From NCBI GenBank assembly GCA_036365515.1, contig CM070877.1, forward strand, positions 4,411,001 through 4,475,000: 64,000 bases of DNA, written 5' to 3'. The notes beneath the pieces were generated by a model. That model ran no database searches. It was not told the origin of the DNA and saw nothing but the letters and a program-made list of their open reading frames with translations. The stretch is from Torymus aiolomorphi (taxonomy: Eukaryota > Arthropoda > Insecta > Hymenoptera > Torymidae). Numbering within the stretch: position 1 is the first letter of the stretch; every line of letters starts with the position of its first letter. This document shows, in pieces, positions 1 to 14,290 of this stretch. Made by a program: the position numbers and the translations under genes.

Positions 1-1570
1 TTACCATCGCATTGCAGTATAATTAATTGCATCGGGTACAAACTTAAATTTTACTCTTTTCTACGTACATTTAGCCCTATCTTTGAATCTTTTCTTGAAA
101 AATCGTCTTCAATTGTATCGCTAAAATTAAACATGAGAATAAAGCTCGCAAATAAGGAAAAAATTTTATCGATATTTGAATCTTTTTGACATGTCAATAT
201 GGGTCTTATGTAACGAATAAGCAGACCATAACTCGCCAAAACTCGTTTGCCAGGATAACCACAGCCTTAAAATGTAAACAAGTCGCGAAATAATTGAAAT
301 GAAATTCGTCAGTCGCAAGGCTGAAATTTTTCCGAGCTTGCAGACGAAAGTGCGCGCAAACAACCACCGTTTTAGATTATATATATACACACACACATAT
401 ACATATATAAATACAGGCAGCGCAAATGAATTGGAATTGGCTCGAGTCCAAGCTCCGATGACTTTGAACAACTTAAAATTGTTCTCCACTGGAAATGATT
501 ATTATTATTTATTATTATTTCAGATATGAATTATATTTCAGTCAAATAATACTGTCATTTATTAAAAAAAAAAAAAGATATTTTTTAATTTTACTAGCTT
601 CATAAAATTTAACTGTCATATATAGAATCTCTCGTGAATGTTAATAAAATGTCCACATCCATAAAAGAATCATACGAAATTATCGTTACACGTTTTATAC
701 ACGTGTGATTCACCCAACAAAATTGAATTTCGTCTTCACATTTTACTCCAACCATATATGCACCTCTTTTCCAAATTCTTTGGTAGCCTGTATCTAAAAC
801 CACACTCTCATGAGATTACTTTCTTTATCATTAAACTACGAGCACTTTGGTCGCGCGGCTGCAAGTACATCGGTGTCGAGTGGCGTCGCGATAAACGCGT
901 CAGCACCTTGTGCGTCACTTGCCAGATGATATAGACCGAGAAAAGAGGAAATTCGCGCGTGCGATGGAAGCGAAGCGAGCGGCTACGAAATCAATATATG
1001 CTTCCGCAAATTTGAGACGCTGTCTGTCAGCGAAGAGTTCGTTGCATCGGGAAAGGCGACATTCTAGAATTTACTATTCGGCTATCTGAATGGTTTGCTG
1101 CATGACTGCATGATAAATAACGATTTTCAGTGTTTCAGCAAGAATCGTTAAGATAATAAATCAAGCGTTTAAGTGTATATTTAACAAACTTGTATCATGA
1201 AATACAGAGTCGGCACGTCTGTACCATCAATATTGTTGAAGTTCTCCAGAAACAAAAAGGAAATTCTAGCAAGACTATATATCCGAGAAGGATAAAAATT
1301 GCAGGTATACCGTCACACGGCAAATCCTAAATCAAACGGCAAACATCATTACCCCGAGACCCGTTAAACAATTTCACTGTACCCGCAAATCATGACGCTC
1401 AATTCATTGACGCGCGAGTTTCCTTTTATTCGCCGTACTCGCAAAAGGCTTTGTGCTTATCGCGACAAAGAAACTTGCACGCGAGCATAGCTATACACCA
1501 GTGTATAGGTGGTGTGCACAGCGAGTGAGACCGACAAGCTTGTGCGCTCGAATACAGAGGAGGTCTCTTG

Positions 1571-1602
<32 letters not shown>

Positions 1603-2109
1603 TCCTCGTACAAAACGCAACTTGGCAAGCTAGCTCTTTGCGGAGTCCGTGAAATTTCAGACGAAGCTGTTTAGACGCGATTAGTAAGAAAATTCGAGCC
1701 TTCTTCGCAACTAAGCAAGCGTTAAATATAATGGATGTCTTTTGTCTATTTCCTTATGTCAATCTTCTGCTGTTAGAAGATATAGTTTTGTGATGATAAA
1801 AACATTCTTTACTCGTACTAAATCAGATGTGAGTAGGTAAACATGTTGTCTACTTATTCCAAATTAAAGTTAAAGCAAGTTTGTTGAACAATAGCCATTC
1901 GCGGTAAGTTTGGAATCCGCATATTTAAACAACGAGTATAAATATTTTCGCAAACAAAAAGCTGTTTCAAACCGTTTCTTTGAATTTAAAGACCATCTTC
2001 CTCAACTTCCTTTTCAACATTCTCATTGTAAAACCTACTACCATCAAACATCCCAGTGTTTCAAAATTTCCCTTGCAGCAATAAAGAAGCACATTCAAAA
2101 CCCATCAAC

Positions 2110-2670
2110 CACCCTCGCTACCGGCATTTACCGAAGGCAACTCCCGCGACGTATAACCACCACAACGACGTCGTACAGCCTTTCTCCTTCAAAGAGACTA
2201 TATATATATATATAGGCGCGCGTATAAGCCGCGAAGACGTTACGTCGGCGACACACTGCACACGCGTGTCTCGCGCGCGGAAAATCCAGTTTTCCCGCAT
2301 GCACGCGAATAATAAAGCAGTGGCGGCGGCGGCGGCGGCTTTGCGCGTTTATTAGGAGACGTGTAACTCGCGCAGCTTTTGGCTCGTAGACCGCCAGCGA
2401 GAGAGTTTCCGTCCCGTCAATCTCTTCGGTCCTCGTTGTACTCGCATTCGCTGTGTTTACGAGTATCACGTGTGCACCTGCGCATATGCACATTAAAATC
2501 TGAGTGTACGTGTAAAATGTATGAGCTGCTGCGGGAGGATGTGGGATGTGCGCGTGCGCGTATGTTTGCTCGTGAGTGTAAGCGCTTTATAGTGTATAAC
2601 TACGGCGCGGGTACGGGAGTGGCTGAGATGTCGGGGAATAAGGGTTGGGATTCTCAGGGGTAATACGTGA
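2110..2670. other. GC/CpG-rich islet
   Basis: About 560 bp rich in CG dinucleotides in an AT-rich setting. It includes a short (TA)n run near 2,200 beside GCGCGCG-type sequence and a (GGC)n run near 2,322-2,340. Several overlapping open frames exist on both strands, none with recognisable protein features. A promoter, enhancer or non-coding exon of a distant gene is possible. Confidence 0.4.
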
Positions 2671-3392
2671 GCGTGTTTATGAGGAATTACTTGATCGGAC
2701 AAAGAGATGAGGCACAAAGTTCTATTTTCCGAGCAGATTCGCGTGGGTAGTTTCTGTTTCTGGCAGAGTCAGTGATGATTATTAACTTCTGAGAACATGA
2801 CGGTAGTGCCAGATGTCATTGGTGTAGCTTGGATCTGAAACTCATTTAGACAGTTATTTTACTATGAGAAGCTATTTTGAGAGTTGCTTCGAACAAACAG
2901 TCCAAGAAATGTCATGTTGCTTACAATGATCCTTGACTAGAATATTTCACTTGACTTATTATACTCATATGCCTGATTTTCAGTGAATTTCACTGATTCA
3001 AATTTAGAGAGTATATTGATCGGGAAATCAATTATTTGGAATTTCAATGGAAAGAACGTATTCTACATAATTTTGACAATATGATACGTTACACGAAATT
3101 CAGTTTTGAAGAATTTGCCATTGATTATTTAAAAAATATTATATTTTGTCAGAAAAGTTTTTGCACGTTTCAATAAGAAATCTCGTGTAAAAACCAAATA
3201 ATTACGATTCATGAAAATTCTTTTACACATTGAACATGCACAAACAAATATTTTCTCTTATATACGTGAATCTTGAATACTCTCATATTATATCAATACT
3301 AATTCACTCCCACCATATCCGAACGATTTCGGCCGCTATCTTTTGCAGCTCGTGTAACCAAGCTGCAAGATATCTTGTCCTATTCTGGTCCC

Positions 3393-3394
<2 letters not shown>

Positions 3395-3433
<39 letters not shown>
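3395..3433. repeat. (GA)n microsatellite
   Basis: Uninterrupted GA dinucleotide run of about 39 bp ending in a G-run. A second, shorter GA run lies at about 3,577-3,594. Confidence 0.95.
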
Positions 3434-3436
<3 letters not shown>

Positions 3437-3772
3437 GAGTCCAATTGAGTCCAAACCAGTCCCATAAATTTAGAATCTTTACAAAGCCTGATATAAGTAG
3501 AAGGACAACTACACCCAAGGTGATCGCATAAAAGCCAATAGCAGTTAAAGATTAATGATAAATAGAATTGAGATGTGTGAGAGAGAGAGAGAGAAAGTGC
3601 TTAATTCATGGCCGATTATTCGCGAGCAGTCACGAGACACTGGCAAATATTTGTCGAGTGATTCCTGGACTGAAACAAGTGAAGAGAGAGCAGAGAGAGC
3701 AGAGAGAAAGAGAGGGAAAGACAGAGCGCACGCAGAGCCACTCATTCATATTGCTGAACGCTTGTTTACCCG

Positions 3773-3892
3773 CCCTCTCGCTCTCTCCTCCTTTCACTCC
3801 TTTTTCTCTTTCTCTTTCCCTCTCTCTCTCTCTTTCCCTCTCTCTCTCTCTCTCTATTTCTCTCTTTATCTTCCTACCTCCCTCCCTCTAAC
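3773..3892. repeat. CT-rich low-complexity tract
   Basis: About 120 bp of nearly pure pyrimidine, mostly CTCTCT with TTT/CCC interruptions. The open frames crossing it are simple-sequence artefacts. Confidence 0.9.
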
Positions 3893-5689
3893 TCGCGAAG
3901 ATGACAAGTGCACGGGCTGCACTTACGGGTGATGTGCCAAGAATGTTACAGGGATAGGGCGCCAGGTGATTTTGAGGAAGATTGTCTGGGTGGGCGTATC
4001 TTGTGAAATATTGGGTAATAATTATGCATATGGTTAAATAAACGTGATAATTAGTTTTTGGCATTTTGACATTCGTCTCAAGTTTGAAATTAGTTTTAAC
4101 AGAAAAAGAATTGATTGTCTAGCTCTGTTTAGTAGATAATTTTCTCTGAAAGGAATTGTTGTCTTACATCTAAAGAGTAAATTAAATTTGATAATTGCAC
4201 AACAAGTAATAAGTTACTATTTTGTTTGTATTGAGTCGATTTATATTTTAGGCTCTTACTAATTTCTTTTTACATAGTTTTTAATTACCGAAGCTAACGT
4301 AAGATTAAGAGGAATAGATAAGAGAAAACTTGTTCAAACAAATGTCTTTTATAATCAGGCTTGATAATTTTGAAGAAATACCATGGAATTTAAGTCAATG
4401 AAATATGCTGCGAATCGATTGATTAAACAGGAATACTTCAGAGGCCGAGTTTCCAGGTACTTTCCTCATGAACATATTTTTATTGAACTAGTGGAAATAT
4501 ATTCATGAATATATATTTGGAAGAATTAAAAATATTTTATAAAAAGTTTATATTAATTTTAATTTTATATTTAATAATAATTAATTGAATACGGTTTAGT
4601 CAGAAATTATCATAATTTCACCTTGTAATTAACATGTAATTGACAATATCAATTTATAATATTTACAATTACTACGCTATGATCGTATTCAACGATTCCA
4701 TTGACATCTACATAATTCATTTACATTTCGAATGCATTATTAACTATAATGTTGATGAGAATGAAATAAGTGTACGATAACAATAGAATTTCAAGAAAGT
4801 TCCATTCCATTTATTTTGTAATTCAAAACTTACCACATAAAGTACCACGTAAATTTTCCACTATCAAATAAACGATGATTACTGGTTCAAAAAATACATC
4901 AGATTCTCTCTAAATATTGACCTCATTAACAACCAATGTATTAAATCGTCACTTTTTAAAACCTTTCCCGACAAATCGTTTGCACAATAATCTTTCACAA
5001 ACACGAAAATTTTCCAAAATTGTCGCTGAATAAATGTTGACATCCATCACCGTCTGTCTAATGTACTCATCAAACAGAAGTCCAAAAGCAAAAGGACCAA
5101 CGTGTGAAGAAATTGAAAAATGTAGGAATTATGTATTTTACTGAAGCGTAGCCATGAAATATTCGAATCGCATGGAAATCTCTGCATTCATGTAACGTAT
5201 AATGCCATTCCAGGCGAGATGGGCATTGATCAAGTCAGAATCGACCACCTGTATTTTCTCAATCTTGCGGCATTCGTGAAAAATACAGGTTTCAAAAAAT
5301 GTTAATCTAATGTAAAGTGTATACTATCAAAAGTCACTTGCATTACAGTCATAATGTCATTTACATTTTTATATTGAACCTCTGAATAACTGACCTCTAC
5401 AAAGATTTTGTTACACTACTGTGAATTTGAATTGCCTTAAAAAATATGTAAAGCTTTATAAAAGTAGTATATGAATGGATTATTTCAGTTGTGAATTTTG
5501 AAATATTACCAAACGCGCTGTACAAAACTACATTTGGCAGTTACGTCAATATTCAACATTCATAGAAGCTCCATTTTCATGTACTCGTATATTATACTTG
5601 GCCCACCCATTAAAAATAATCCCACAAAATTGGAAGCCTCAAAGCAACGAACAAATAATCGCTCGCACCCCGTGAAAATCACGTCCAGC

Positions 5690-6050
5690 TTCGGCCACTT
5701 ATCGACACTGCTGGCTCGCGCGTGATTTACAACAATCCGAGAGACTCGAGTCCGCGCGTGTGCGCATTTCCCTCTTCCCTTCCTTTGCTCTTTCTCACTC
5801 CCATAATTCTCGCCGTCCGATTTGGCCTCTCCTTTCTCCTTTTTTCGCGAGACTCTGCGAAGAAGTCGTGGCCCGCTTCCTTTTCCTGTTCCCGGGAATT
5901 TCTCGCCTCGCCGACAGCGACGGCGACGACGACGACGACGACCGGGTTAACGCGGGGATAATCGCGCCGTTCTTTTCGCGTCGGGAAAACAGCGCGAACG
6001 GGCGAAGTTTCTGCGAGTGGAGCGGTGAGAGTAAATGATGATCGGAGTAC
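5690..6050. other. GC/CpG-rich islet with (GAC)n run
   Basis: GC-rich islet with a short GAC trinucleotide run at about 5,920-5,942. Open frames run through it on the + strand but show no domain, no splice pattern that I can defend and no recognisable product. From 6,051 to 6,572 the sequence is AT-rich and I see nothing in it. Confidence 0.4.
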
Positions 6051-6572
6051 GGAGGGAGAAGAAGTTGATAGATTTTTTGGTAGAAAAAGTTCTGGAATGT
6101 TGCGGGATATTGTGGATTTTGAGTTTATAATGAAAATTGTTTTTTTAATTGGTTGATTTTTATCTTGAATGTTTCTGTTTTAGGTTTATACGAAGATTCG
6201 TATTTCTAGTTAAGGAATTAGAATTCTAGCTTCTACTTCCTTGTACGGACTAGTTAAAATTAAATGAAAATACGTGAAAATTTGACATGTATATTTGAAT
6301 TTTTTAAAAACATGTTAATAATAAAAAGGAATAAGTTGTTGCATATCTGAGATGTATACAGGCATACAAAAGGTTTTGGCCAACAATGCTATTTGTATTT
6401 TGGTTGACTGAATCTTCAAAAACAATTAAATACATAACGGTTCTTTATCATGCAGCGTTTTAACCTTCAATATCAAATTATGCAGAAAATTAACCAAATA
6501 AGGATTTTCGACAATGAGGAATGTTTGCGCGACATTGTGATGGTTTCAAGATGAAAGTTAATCATAGTAATA

Positions 6573-7060
6573 CCGCGCAAAAGAATGAAGATTGGCCAAT
6601 ATATTGCACCGAATGTGGGCAATATGTGGGATATGTCACTTCCCATACATGGCCGAAATTTCTTTAGATTGCTCTGCGAACCCTTTTCCCATACATGGGG
6701 GAAGTTTTGGGGACTTCTATATGTATAATGTACTTCCGAAGCCGCCACTAGGCGGCGCACGCCTCATGATGTAACACACGAATAAATAGGAACCGTGCGG
6801 GTATGTAACGAAGTGTGAGACTCTGAGGAGGGTGCGCGGGACCAGTGCTTCGCTTATATATATATATATATTTACAAAATTTGTTGTTAACAAGGAACTG
6901 AAAGCAACACTTGTCCAATACATGGACCATAAGTCACTATGGGAAAAAGGTACAGAGCGCAACATGGAGAAATTTTGACCATGTATGGGAAGTGACATAT
7001 CCCATATATTGGCCACATTCTGATCAATATATTGGCCAGTCTTCATTTGATTTGCGCGGG
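6573..7060. repeat. TA-flanked inverted-repeat element (MITE-like)
   Basis: A 488-bp non-coding element with terminal inverted repeats of about 100 bp that are roughly 80% identical by eye. Ends read CCGCGCAAA on the left and, on the opposite strand from the right, CCCGCGCAAA. Both arms contain TTGGCCAATATATTG-like sequence and GGGATATGTCACTTCCCATA. A TA dinucleotide flanks each end (6,571-6,572 and 7,061-7,062), as expected for Tc1/mariner-type insertion. The centre holds a (TA)n run. No transposase frame is present, so it would depend on a protein supplied elsewhere. Confidence 0.75.
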
Positions 7061-7329
7061 TAAAAATTGAAGTTAAGCGCGTTATCTTTATAATCTGAAA
7101 TACAATTTATCCGAACACGAGTGCACATCGTGATCAATATAGAAGGAATTACTCAGTACATATTACTCTCAACACGCTGTAAATCAATTCAACAACTGTT
7201 TTCACTTGCAAATCCAGCAATACCCGATATGAAATCATCACCAGCTAAATGACTGCCCCCCAGACTTATCGCAAATATTACGCATTACGTACGACGACCC
7301 TCCCGAAACTCATCCTCGAAAAAGTTCGA

Positions 7330-7980
7330 TGAATCGTGCTAATTTTCAAGTCAAACGAAAAAAGAGATAAAGAGAGCGAGAAACAAGGGAGAAAAACGCA
7401 TGAAAAGTTGCCGAAATTAAAAATAGATGGAACCGAGAACGAGAGTGGAGAAATTGGCCGAAAAAAAAGTCGCCGCCGCCACCGTCGTCGTCGTTGTCGT
7501 CATAGTCGCAGACGGGGACAAACTCGGCGAGAGACGGATGAGAGAGAAGAAGAGAAAGAGAAAGAGGGAACAATCGACAGACTCAGGTACGGCGTTTATT
7601 GCGGGGGAGAGAAAAGGGAGGAGGGATGAAAAGTTAACTACTGGAACTCCGCCGCCGCGTGATTGGCTGCCTACTTTAACGTGCCATTTTTTCTCTCTCC
7701 CCCAATTTTTTTTCTTTTTTTTTCGAGCGAAAAATGCACGCGAGCTGCTGTCCTCCTGCCGCCCCCCATTGTCCATTGTTCGCCGGAGCGTGACAATGGA
7801 TCCGCGCTCTCCTTCTTCCGCTCTGCAAGTGCATCGCGTGAAAGAGTCTTATAGCGACTTTTCGGGGGTTGGGTGGGAGCTAATTTTTATGGATGATTGC
7901 TGATCGCGGCTCTGTTCGCTTACTCGCGTGGAGGGGAATTTAAGCACTTCTCACTTGGGGTGCGAGGAACCCCGGATTAC
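7330..7980. other. GC-rich, purine-rich islet
   Basis: The islet holds AGAGAGAAAG-type purine runs, a GTCGTCGTC run near 7,480-7,500 and several overlapping open frames on both strands. The longest (158 aa, + strand) is low-complexity Arg/Glu/Lys/Val and then changes character, as random reading of a biased sequence would. I do not call a gene. Confidence 0.4.
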
Positions 7981-8694
7981 GGATTCTGCTCAGATTTTTG
8001 ATATGTTTCTGAATGCCAAGAAATGAAGAAAGCTATAATCGTACGGTCTTACGGTTTGGGAAAGTCAAGTTGTGGTTGTGTTTAGTGTGTTTAGAAAAGT
8101 TTCATATAACATTTCAAAAACAGAAAATGAATCTGGAGAAAATATGATTTTATTTCGTTTATTCAGAATGTAAAAATATTAATTCTGCCCAAAGTTATGC
8201 CAATTCGAAGTTAGGCAACGAAAAGTAGATTTGCATTCAATTCTGTATATTTATTTAAACTTAATGGATTGAAATACTTACGTAGTTGCTTTTAATTATT
8301 TTGAAAGATTTTTTTTTGCAAAATGTGAAATATCCTTTCGTCTCGTTTCCAATTTTTCGAAGAATCATTATATCCAATTCGAGTATTTTTTAATTTGTAT
8401 TTTCGGAAGAATAAATTAAATAATTTTGGAATACAATTTCACGCCGTATTTTATTTAAATTTTCTTCCAATAAAGAATTCATTTTACAGTTGAATAAGAG
8501 CAAATTTATTTTTAAATGGGCTTATTCATGTATAAGCGGTTAAGACCGAATATTTTATTCGTTAAACCTGACCACGGGTGAGCCCGAGCGAAGTTATATT
8601 GTTAAAATTTTTTGTTACTCGTAAAAATATCGCATCCGAAATTATTGGACCAATTAATTATTATTTTGTATTTACAATCGATTTGCCGCTTTAA

Positions 8695-9196
8695 GGTGGC
8701 CCCGCGGGGGCCTCTGTTAACATTTACAGTTTTTTGCATAATTAAAGCTTTAAATTTAAACCTGTATAACTGCAAATGATTTATACGCATATAACCAATA
8801 ATAAAACAGAATAAAAAGGTTCATTTTCGCTTCGTGAGAAGCGCCCTCAAAAAGTAAAATTACGTACTTTGACAGTTATTTACTCTCTAAATTGCATGTT
8901 GACCTACAATTTCTTTTGTACCGTCAGAACCGCTGTTTCAAATCCTACAACCAGATACTTTTTTACTGAAAACACATTTTTTATTACTTTGAATACGCGA
9001 TTTAACTTTCATTCTCGATCAAATTCCCATAAGCTGCATGTTCAAAATGAACATTTTGCGATGCGATTTTCTCGCTAATTTGGATGTTGACCCCACTTTT
9101 TCTTTACGGGAATCGAAAGTTGAAGGTTTCAACTATATCTTTCCCAAAGTTCATCTTAATCTATTTATAATTTTAAGTAAAGTCGCTAGAGCCACC
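8695..9196. repeat. Possible TTAA-flanked element (short termini)
   Basis: A segment bounded by TTAA at 8,691-8,694 and 9,197-9,200 begins GGTGGC and ends GCCACC, matching the TTAA-GG..CC-TTAA layout of longer foldback elements in this window (for example 40,929-41,596). The inverted match is only about 10 bp including TTAA, and the interior does not fold back over its length. It may be a related short-ended element or a chance match. Confidence 0.4.
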
Positions 9197-9469
9197 TTAA
9201 AAACATAATGTTTTACATATTTTTCATACGCATACGTTGAGTAAACGTAATAAAAAAAACCACGTAATTTTCTAAATTGATTAATGACTCATCTCAGTAT
9301 CGTTCGCAAACTATCATCCTACAGAAAATATCTTCACGCGTGAATCATCACGGACCCACGAATCTTTCCATCAACACTCTCCCTACAGCCACAGGTAGAC
9401 ATCTGCATTCGAAAACTGGAAAGTAACTCACTGAATCACACGACGCCATAAATCACTTTCCTCGCGTGC

Positions 9470-9860
9470 GTAAATCGGAAGCCTTTCCCGCGTCAGCTTC
9501 ATCGTCAAACGTCGCAAAGCAAACGCACGTGTTGAGTGTCACGTGTACGTGTGTGTATATAATATATTTGTGGCTTGACAGCAACGATGCCGCGGCTTTT
9601 CATTAGAATCCATGTATAAACAAGTTTATCGCTCCCGCGAGCGCATTAACAGGATTCGTTCGTCGGCCTTGGCTCGCTCGAGCGCCAATCCGAAATTCTC
9701 CGCGATCGACTTTTCGGACCGATGCAGACGTGACGAAAGAGCCGATATGGGTGTGCGCGCGCGTGAGCGCCTGACGTCACGAGGTGGGGTAATTATCATA
9801 TATATGCTTCAGGACGTTCGGGAAAAACTGGTTGGCTTCGGATCGAGCTGACACCAGACT
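9470..9860. other. GC/CpG-rich islet
   Basis: CG-rich islet with several CACGTG/TCACGTG-like words (about 9,526-9,545) and TGACGTCA-like sequence (CTGACGTCACGAG, about 9,770). Such words bind bHLH and CREB/ATF-type factors in animals, so an enhancer or promoter is conceivable. No coding exon is evident. Confidence 0.35.
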
Positions 9861-12800
9861 CCTTGGTTTAATGTCTGAGAGCCTTTGGTCAAGGAAAAAG
9901 GCAGACACTGATGAAATTAATGGAAACGTGGAAAGATATAATGTGCATCCGATTCATTTTAAATCTAAAGCGTATGCGTATGAACATTAAAAATTTTGAA
10001 AATATACTTATAGTTGTCCTAAAATAATTGATTGTCCTTTTTATTAATCTTTGATAGTTATTCGTAAAAACCAATTATTTTTAAAAGTCAACATCAATTT
10101 CACAATCAAATTTTAATCTTATATCACTTCCGTAACAAACTATAGTACAAAAATAATGAACAACAGAATCTCCCAGTTGTGTTTTATGGGCCACCTGGAT
10201 GTGTCATAAGCATTTAAATATGATGATGCTATATTATTTTCGATATTAAAAAATTATCTGTGATCATGTAAGTAGCATGCTCATTAGTAATTTTTTGAAT
10301 TCACACAAGTGATAATTCTTTCCATTCTAATTATCAGTGTCGTCTCAAACAAACAAATATTTATATTAAAACGACATAATAGATTCTTCAGAAAATATAA
10401 AACGTTAATACTATGCGAGTTTTTATTAGGAAAATGAATATAAATGGAAATTTGAATGCATCAGCAATTTTTTATAATGGAATAGTCTTCATTATTTTCA
10501 TTCTCTAATAAAATTATTAATGAGGTTATTTAAGTGCAGTTATTTAATTATTAAACGCGTCTCTCTTTAACCATAATATTTAATTCGATTAAAGCTTTTA
10601 AAGAATTTTTAAATTATCCATGTATGCTTTGTTATCACATAAACACTATGCAGGATAGCAATTTTTTCTGACTTAAAATTTACTTTTTTATTACTTTTTT
10701 CTTCTCTGCTTGCACGCATAAGGAACTGTAATTCTTTTGAATCCTAACAACTTTAATAGTTACTCACACTCATGTCTTGTGTTATCTCGAAATACATTAA
10801 AAAGTTTACGTGATTCTTGAATCGTATGATCGCGTGTCTCGAATTCAGTCACGAACGATTTTACAAATATATTTTGTGGAAAATAAAAATGAGACTTGAA
10901 ATTGTAAACAAACTTTTAAACAAATCCTTCAAAGGAAGTTTTGCAATATATTAAATTCTTTCAATGTCATTTAAGCTGTTGTTTTTATATGCTACTTTGT
11001 ATATGGTTATAATGTAATTTACTTCCAATTCTTCAAAAAAAAAAAAAAATAATAAAATGTTATCTTCATTTACTAAAATTTATCATGTATATTTTCAATA
11101 ACAGTATCAACGTATTTCATAATTATTATTGGTTAAGAATATGCGAATTTGAAGACTCGTAACTTTGATAATTTTCAAATACGATGATTACACACAACAC
11201 ACATGATAGCTCTCCTGATAAAAAACGGAACTTCGATTTTTGTATCCATTTACATAAAAACGTATCTATCTCCAAAAGTGCTTTCATAATATTTTACTTC
11301 AATTGTATTCATAAGTCATCTACAAAGTAATTTTCATAAAAACACATATTTTTCCATTAGACGTAGGAAGGGTATGCAGGCTTCGTTCGGTTGTAAAAGT
11401 AAGCTGTTCTATGACTTTTCATGTTAATAGCTGGAACATCGATAAATATCGCGGATTCCCGACATCATCGCATCTGTGTCCCAGAGATTCTCAGTCCTCA
11501 TAGAAGGGATAGCATCCCTTACATAAGTATTGAATTGTGTCTGGTATAAAGTATGAGTGAGTTCGTTATGAGCGAGTGTAAGTTTATGTACAAACAGTAA
11601 TCTTTAAATCTTTATTTACATACTATTGGGAGTGCTATTTGACATTTCTTTCAGTATAACACGCAAATGAAAATCACAATCTTATCATGAAAGACACGAG
11701 ATATGAGTGCAGTAGTATATACCGCGCGCCTACGAAGTCACGAGGTCGTCCGTAAAAAACGTCCTTGTAAACTTATGCCATTTGCTAGGATATAAATATT
11801 GAACGCAATTTCCTATTTAACTGCTGGATTCTGCTTTTTATGGGGTTTCAATATTATTGCGTTACTCATTGAGAAATTTTGTTGAATACGATAGGATATT
11901 GAACTACTATAGTATATTTTTAATCTCCTCATTTCCTCTTGCGCTGTCGTTATGATACAGGTTCTTTCGTAGTATTTAATAAGATAATCATATCGGTTAC
12001 TTAATTACCAAAGCTATTTGGTTTAGAATCAATTATTCTTAAAAATTTCAAGTTTATACATTTTTTATTATTATGGAATGCTGAAAGTATTTGTATGAAA
12101 AACATTTGTATTTATGCATTTGTATTTCTGCATTTTTGTACTACAAAAAAACTGTGTATCAAATAACGATTTTATCTTTTCTATGTAATTCACTAGAGAT
12201 TAAATCAATGTTAAAAGTTCTTTTCTTTATTCTTTCAAATAAACAACAAACAAAAGTTATTGGGACTAAAGTCCCTGTGGTTGAGTTGCGATGGTACCGT
12301 ATTAATACTGTGAATTATACTGTCAAGTTTATCACACTCTTTTATTTTTATTAGTTTCCAATATTTTTTTAAATACATGTTTTTTCTTAGATTTTGCTGT
12401 CACACATTATAGAATTTTAAAATGGCATCAGTAGATTATTTTATGAAATAGTGATTTTTTATAACTCTTTGTTTCTGAAATATTCAAAAATATATTAACC
12501 TACTTTAAATAAATTATCTATAATATTATTTTTGTCATGCTATAAATTGAATAAACTTCGTATTAATTAAAAACATTATTGTCATTAGCATTGTTCAATA
12601 ATTATTTATATGATTTCTCTTAATTAATGCACTCATTCAATGAGTATGTTCTTTAAATATTGTGCTTGTGCACTCATTCTTACAGAATAAATCGGCCAAT
12701 GTGCGGAGGATTCCTTTATTATTGAAGAACTGATAGTTTTCCTTATTGATTTATTTCGTATTTTTGTAAACTACAGTTAAACCATGAATTTCTTTTAATT

Positions 12801-13500
12801 AACTTATCTGATACTGCTCAAGCGTTCTACTAGAAAACAATGAAAAATTAATTATAAAAATCACTTCAAACAATTTTGTTCTAATTAAAAATAACTCGTA
12901 AAAGTTTCTGGAAATATAAGAAAATAGCAAGATCAAATTACCTCAGTTAATTATAAAACAGTTTTTCAGTGATTTTATGTAAAGTTAAAGTTCAAAAAAC
13001 GAGAAATTGGAAAAACGAACAATGAAGTTTTTATTTGCGCTACCGGTACCTCAAAGCCATTCTTGATACTTATATTTTGAAAAAATACGCTACTTTGAAG
13101 CTCCGAAGTAATGCGCGTCACATTTAAACTTTGAAGTGAAATATGGGGCAAGGAAAAATGCATGGAATAATTTTCCTCGGTTATTAAAACGTTTTGAATG
13201 GCTACCTTTAAATGCCGTCTATAAATGCTACGACCTTTTCTCTTATTGTCATTACAAACAATGTTATCGTGATTCAGAAATGTCTTTTACAATTTTTACA
13301 TATATACAGAATAGACTAAAAAGTTGTTGAATCTATCGAAAATTTGAATGAAATAAAACATTTACATAAATTTATATAAATAAAAATGTAAAAAGATGAC
13401 GATCGTAATGTTGTACAATTTCGATCAAAGATCAAACTTTTTTAACTTCATTAAATCATTTCGTTACAACGCTACAAAAACTTCCTTCTTTTCAGGAACA
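9861..13500. other. AT-rich gene-free stretch
   Basis: About 3.6 kb of AT-rich sequence with poly-A and poly-T runs. I see no gene, no long inverted repeat and no tandem array in it. Confidence 0.6.
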
Positions 13501-13740
13501 GGCGGTGGAGCAAAGTCGACCAGAGAACTTGTTTCCTCGGATATGCCGCGATCGCGCGGTAATTATCGGTAATTGTTCGCGCGGAAAAACGCGAATGTCA
13601 GGAGCGGGAGGGAAAGAACAGATGTCCCGACAGTGCCTTTTTTCCTTTCATTCCCTGCACGAGAATTTCGCTTGTTTAAGTATGCGTCATAGTCGTTGTG
13701 TGCGCGCATGCGCTCAAAGTTCCCAATTAGCGTAGTATAG
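13500..13740. other. GC-rich islet
   Basis: A 240-bp CG-rich islet, preceded by a pyrimidine tract and AG at about 13,480-13,495 that resembles a splice acceptor. The open frame after it (76 aa) is unrecognised. It could be an exon of an untranslated transcript or a regulatory islet. Neither can be decided here. Confidence 0.3.
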
Positions 13741-14290
13741 AGGCCAAATCGAGCATTTTTTGCGCTTACCCTTCGAGTTCATTGAGCTCCTCGATGTTGA
13801 AAGGATCAGCGTTTTCGTTGGGTTGCTTAAACGAGACTAGATTTTGGTATATAGTACAAAGTCTTGTAAATAGTATGTTGATAATGACTTTCGATTTTCT
13901 TAATAGGTTCGACATGATAAACACGATTGCAGACACAAATCTAAAGAAAAATTGGAAAGATTTAATTAAAAATTTTAAATATCTTCTGAATCAGAAATCT
14001 TCATAAAGAAGAATAAATTCTTATTTTATATACTTATACTGACGAGATATAGCAGCTCAATTACGATGTCTAAATAAGATATCATATTACCGAATAAATA
14101 TTGATTTTCAATCAATTCATATTTACTCATACGTCCCTAATTATTTGATATTTTGTATCATTTAGTTTAACGTTTAAATTTAGTTACCTGACCACTACTC
14201 AACGACTGTCCAATTAACAATCATGATTATAAATAAAAACCTAAAAAATAGTGGAAAATACAAGTATATCCGTAGTTATGTATAGTCCTA

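Larger units (their letters stand above)
1..5690. other. Gene-free AT-rich stretch with CpG-rich islets
   Basis: I see no coding exon here. Open frames are short and without recognisable domains. The background is AT-rich, interrupted by GC-rich, CpG-retaining islets at about 840-1,080, 1,380-1,680 and 2,110-2,670. Pyrimidine or purine tracts lie at 1,577-1,602 (CT)n, 3,395-3,433 (GA)n and 3,773-3,892 (CT-rich). Frames across these tracts give Ser/Leu or Arg/Glu runs and are artefacts of the repeats. Regulatory function of the islets is possible but not shown. Confidence 0.6.
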
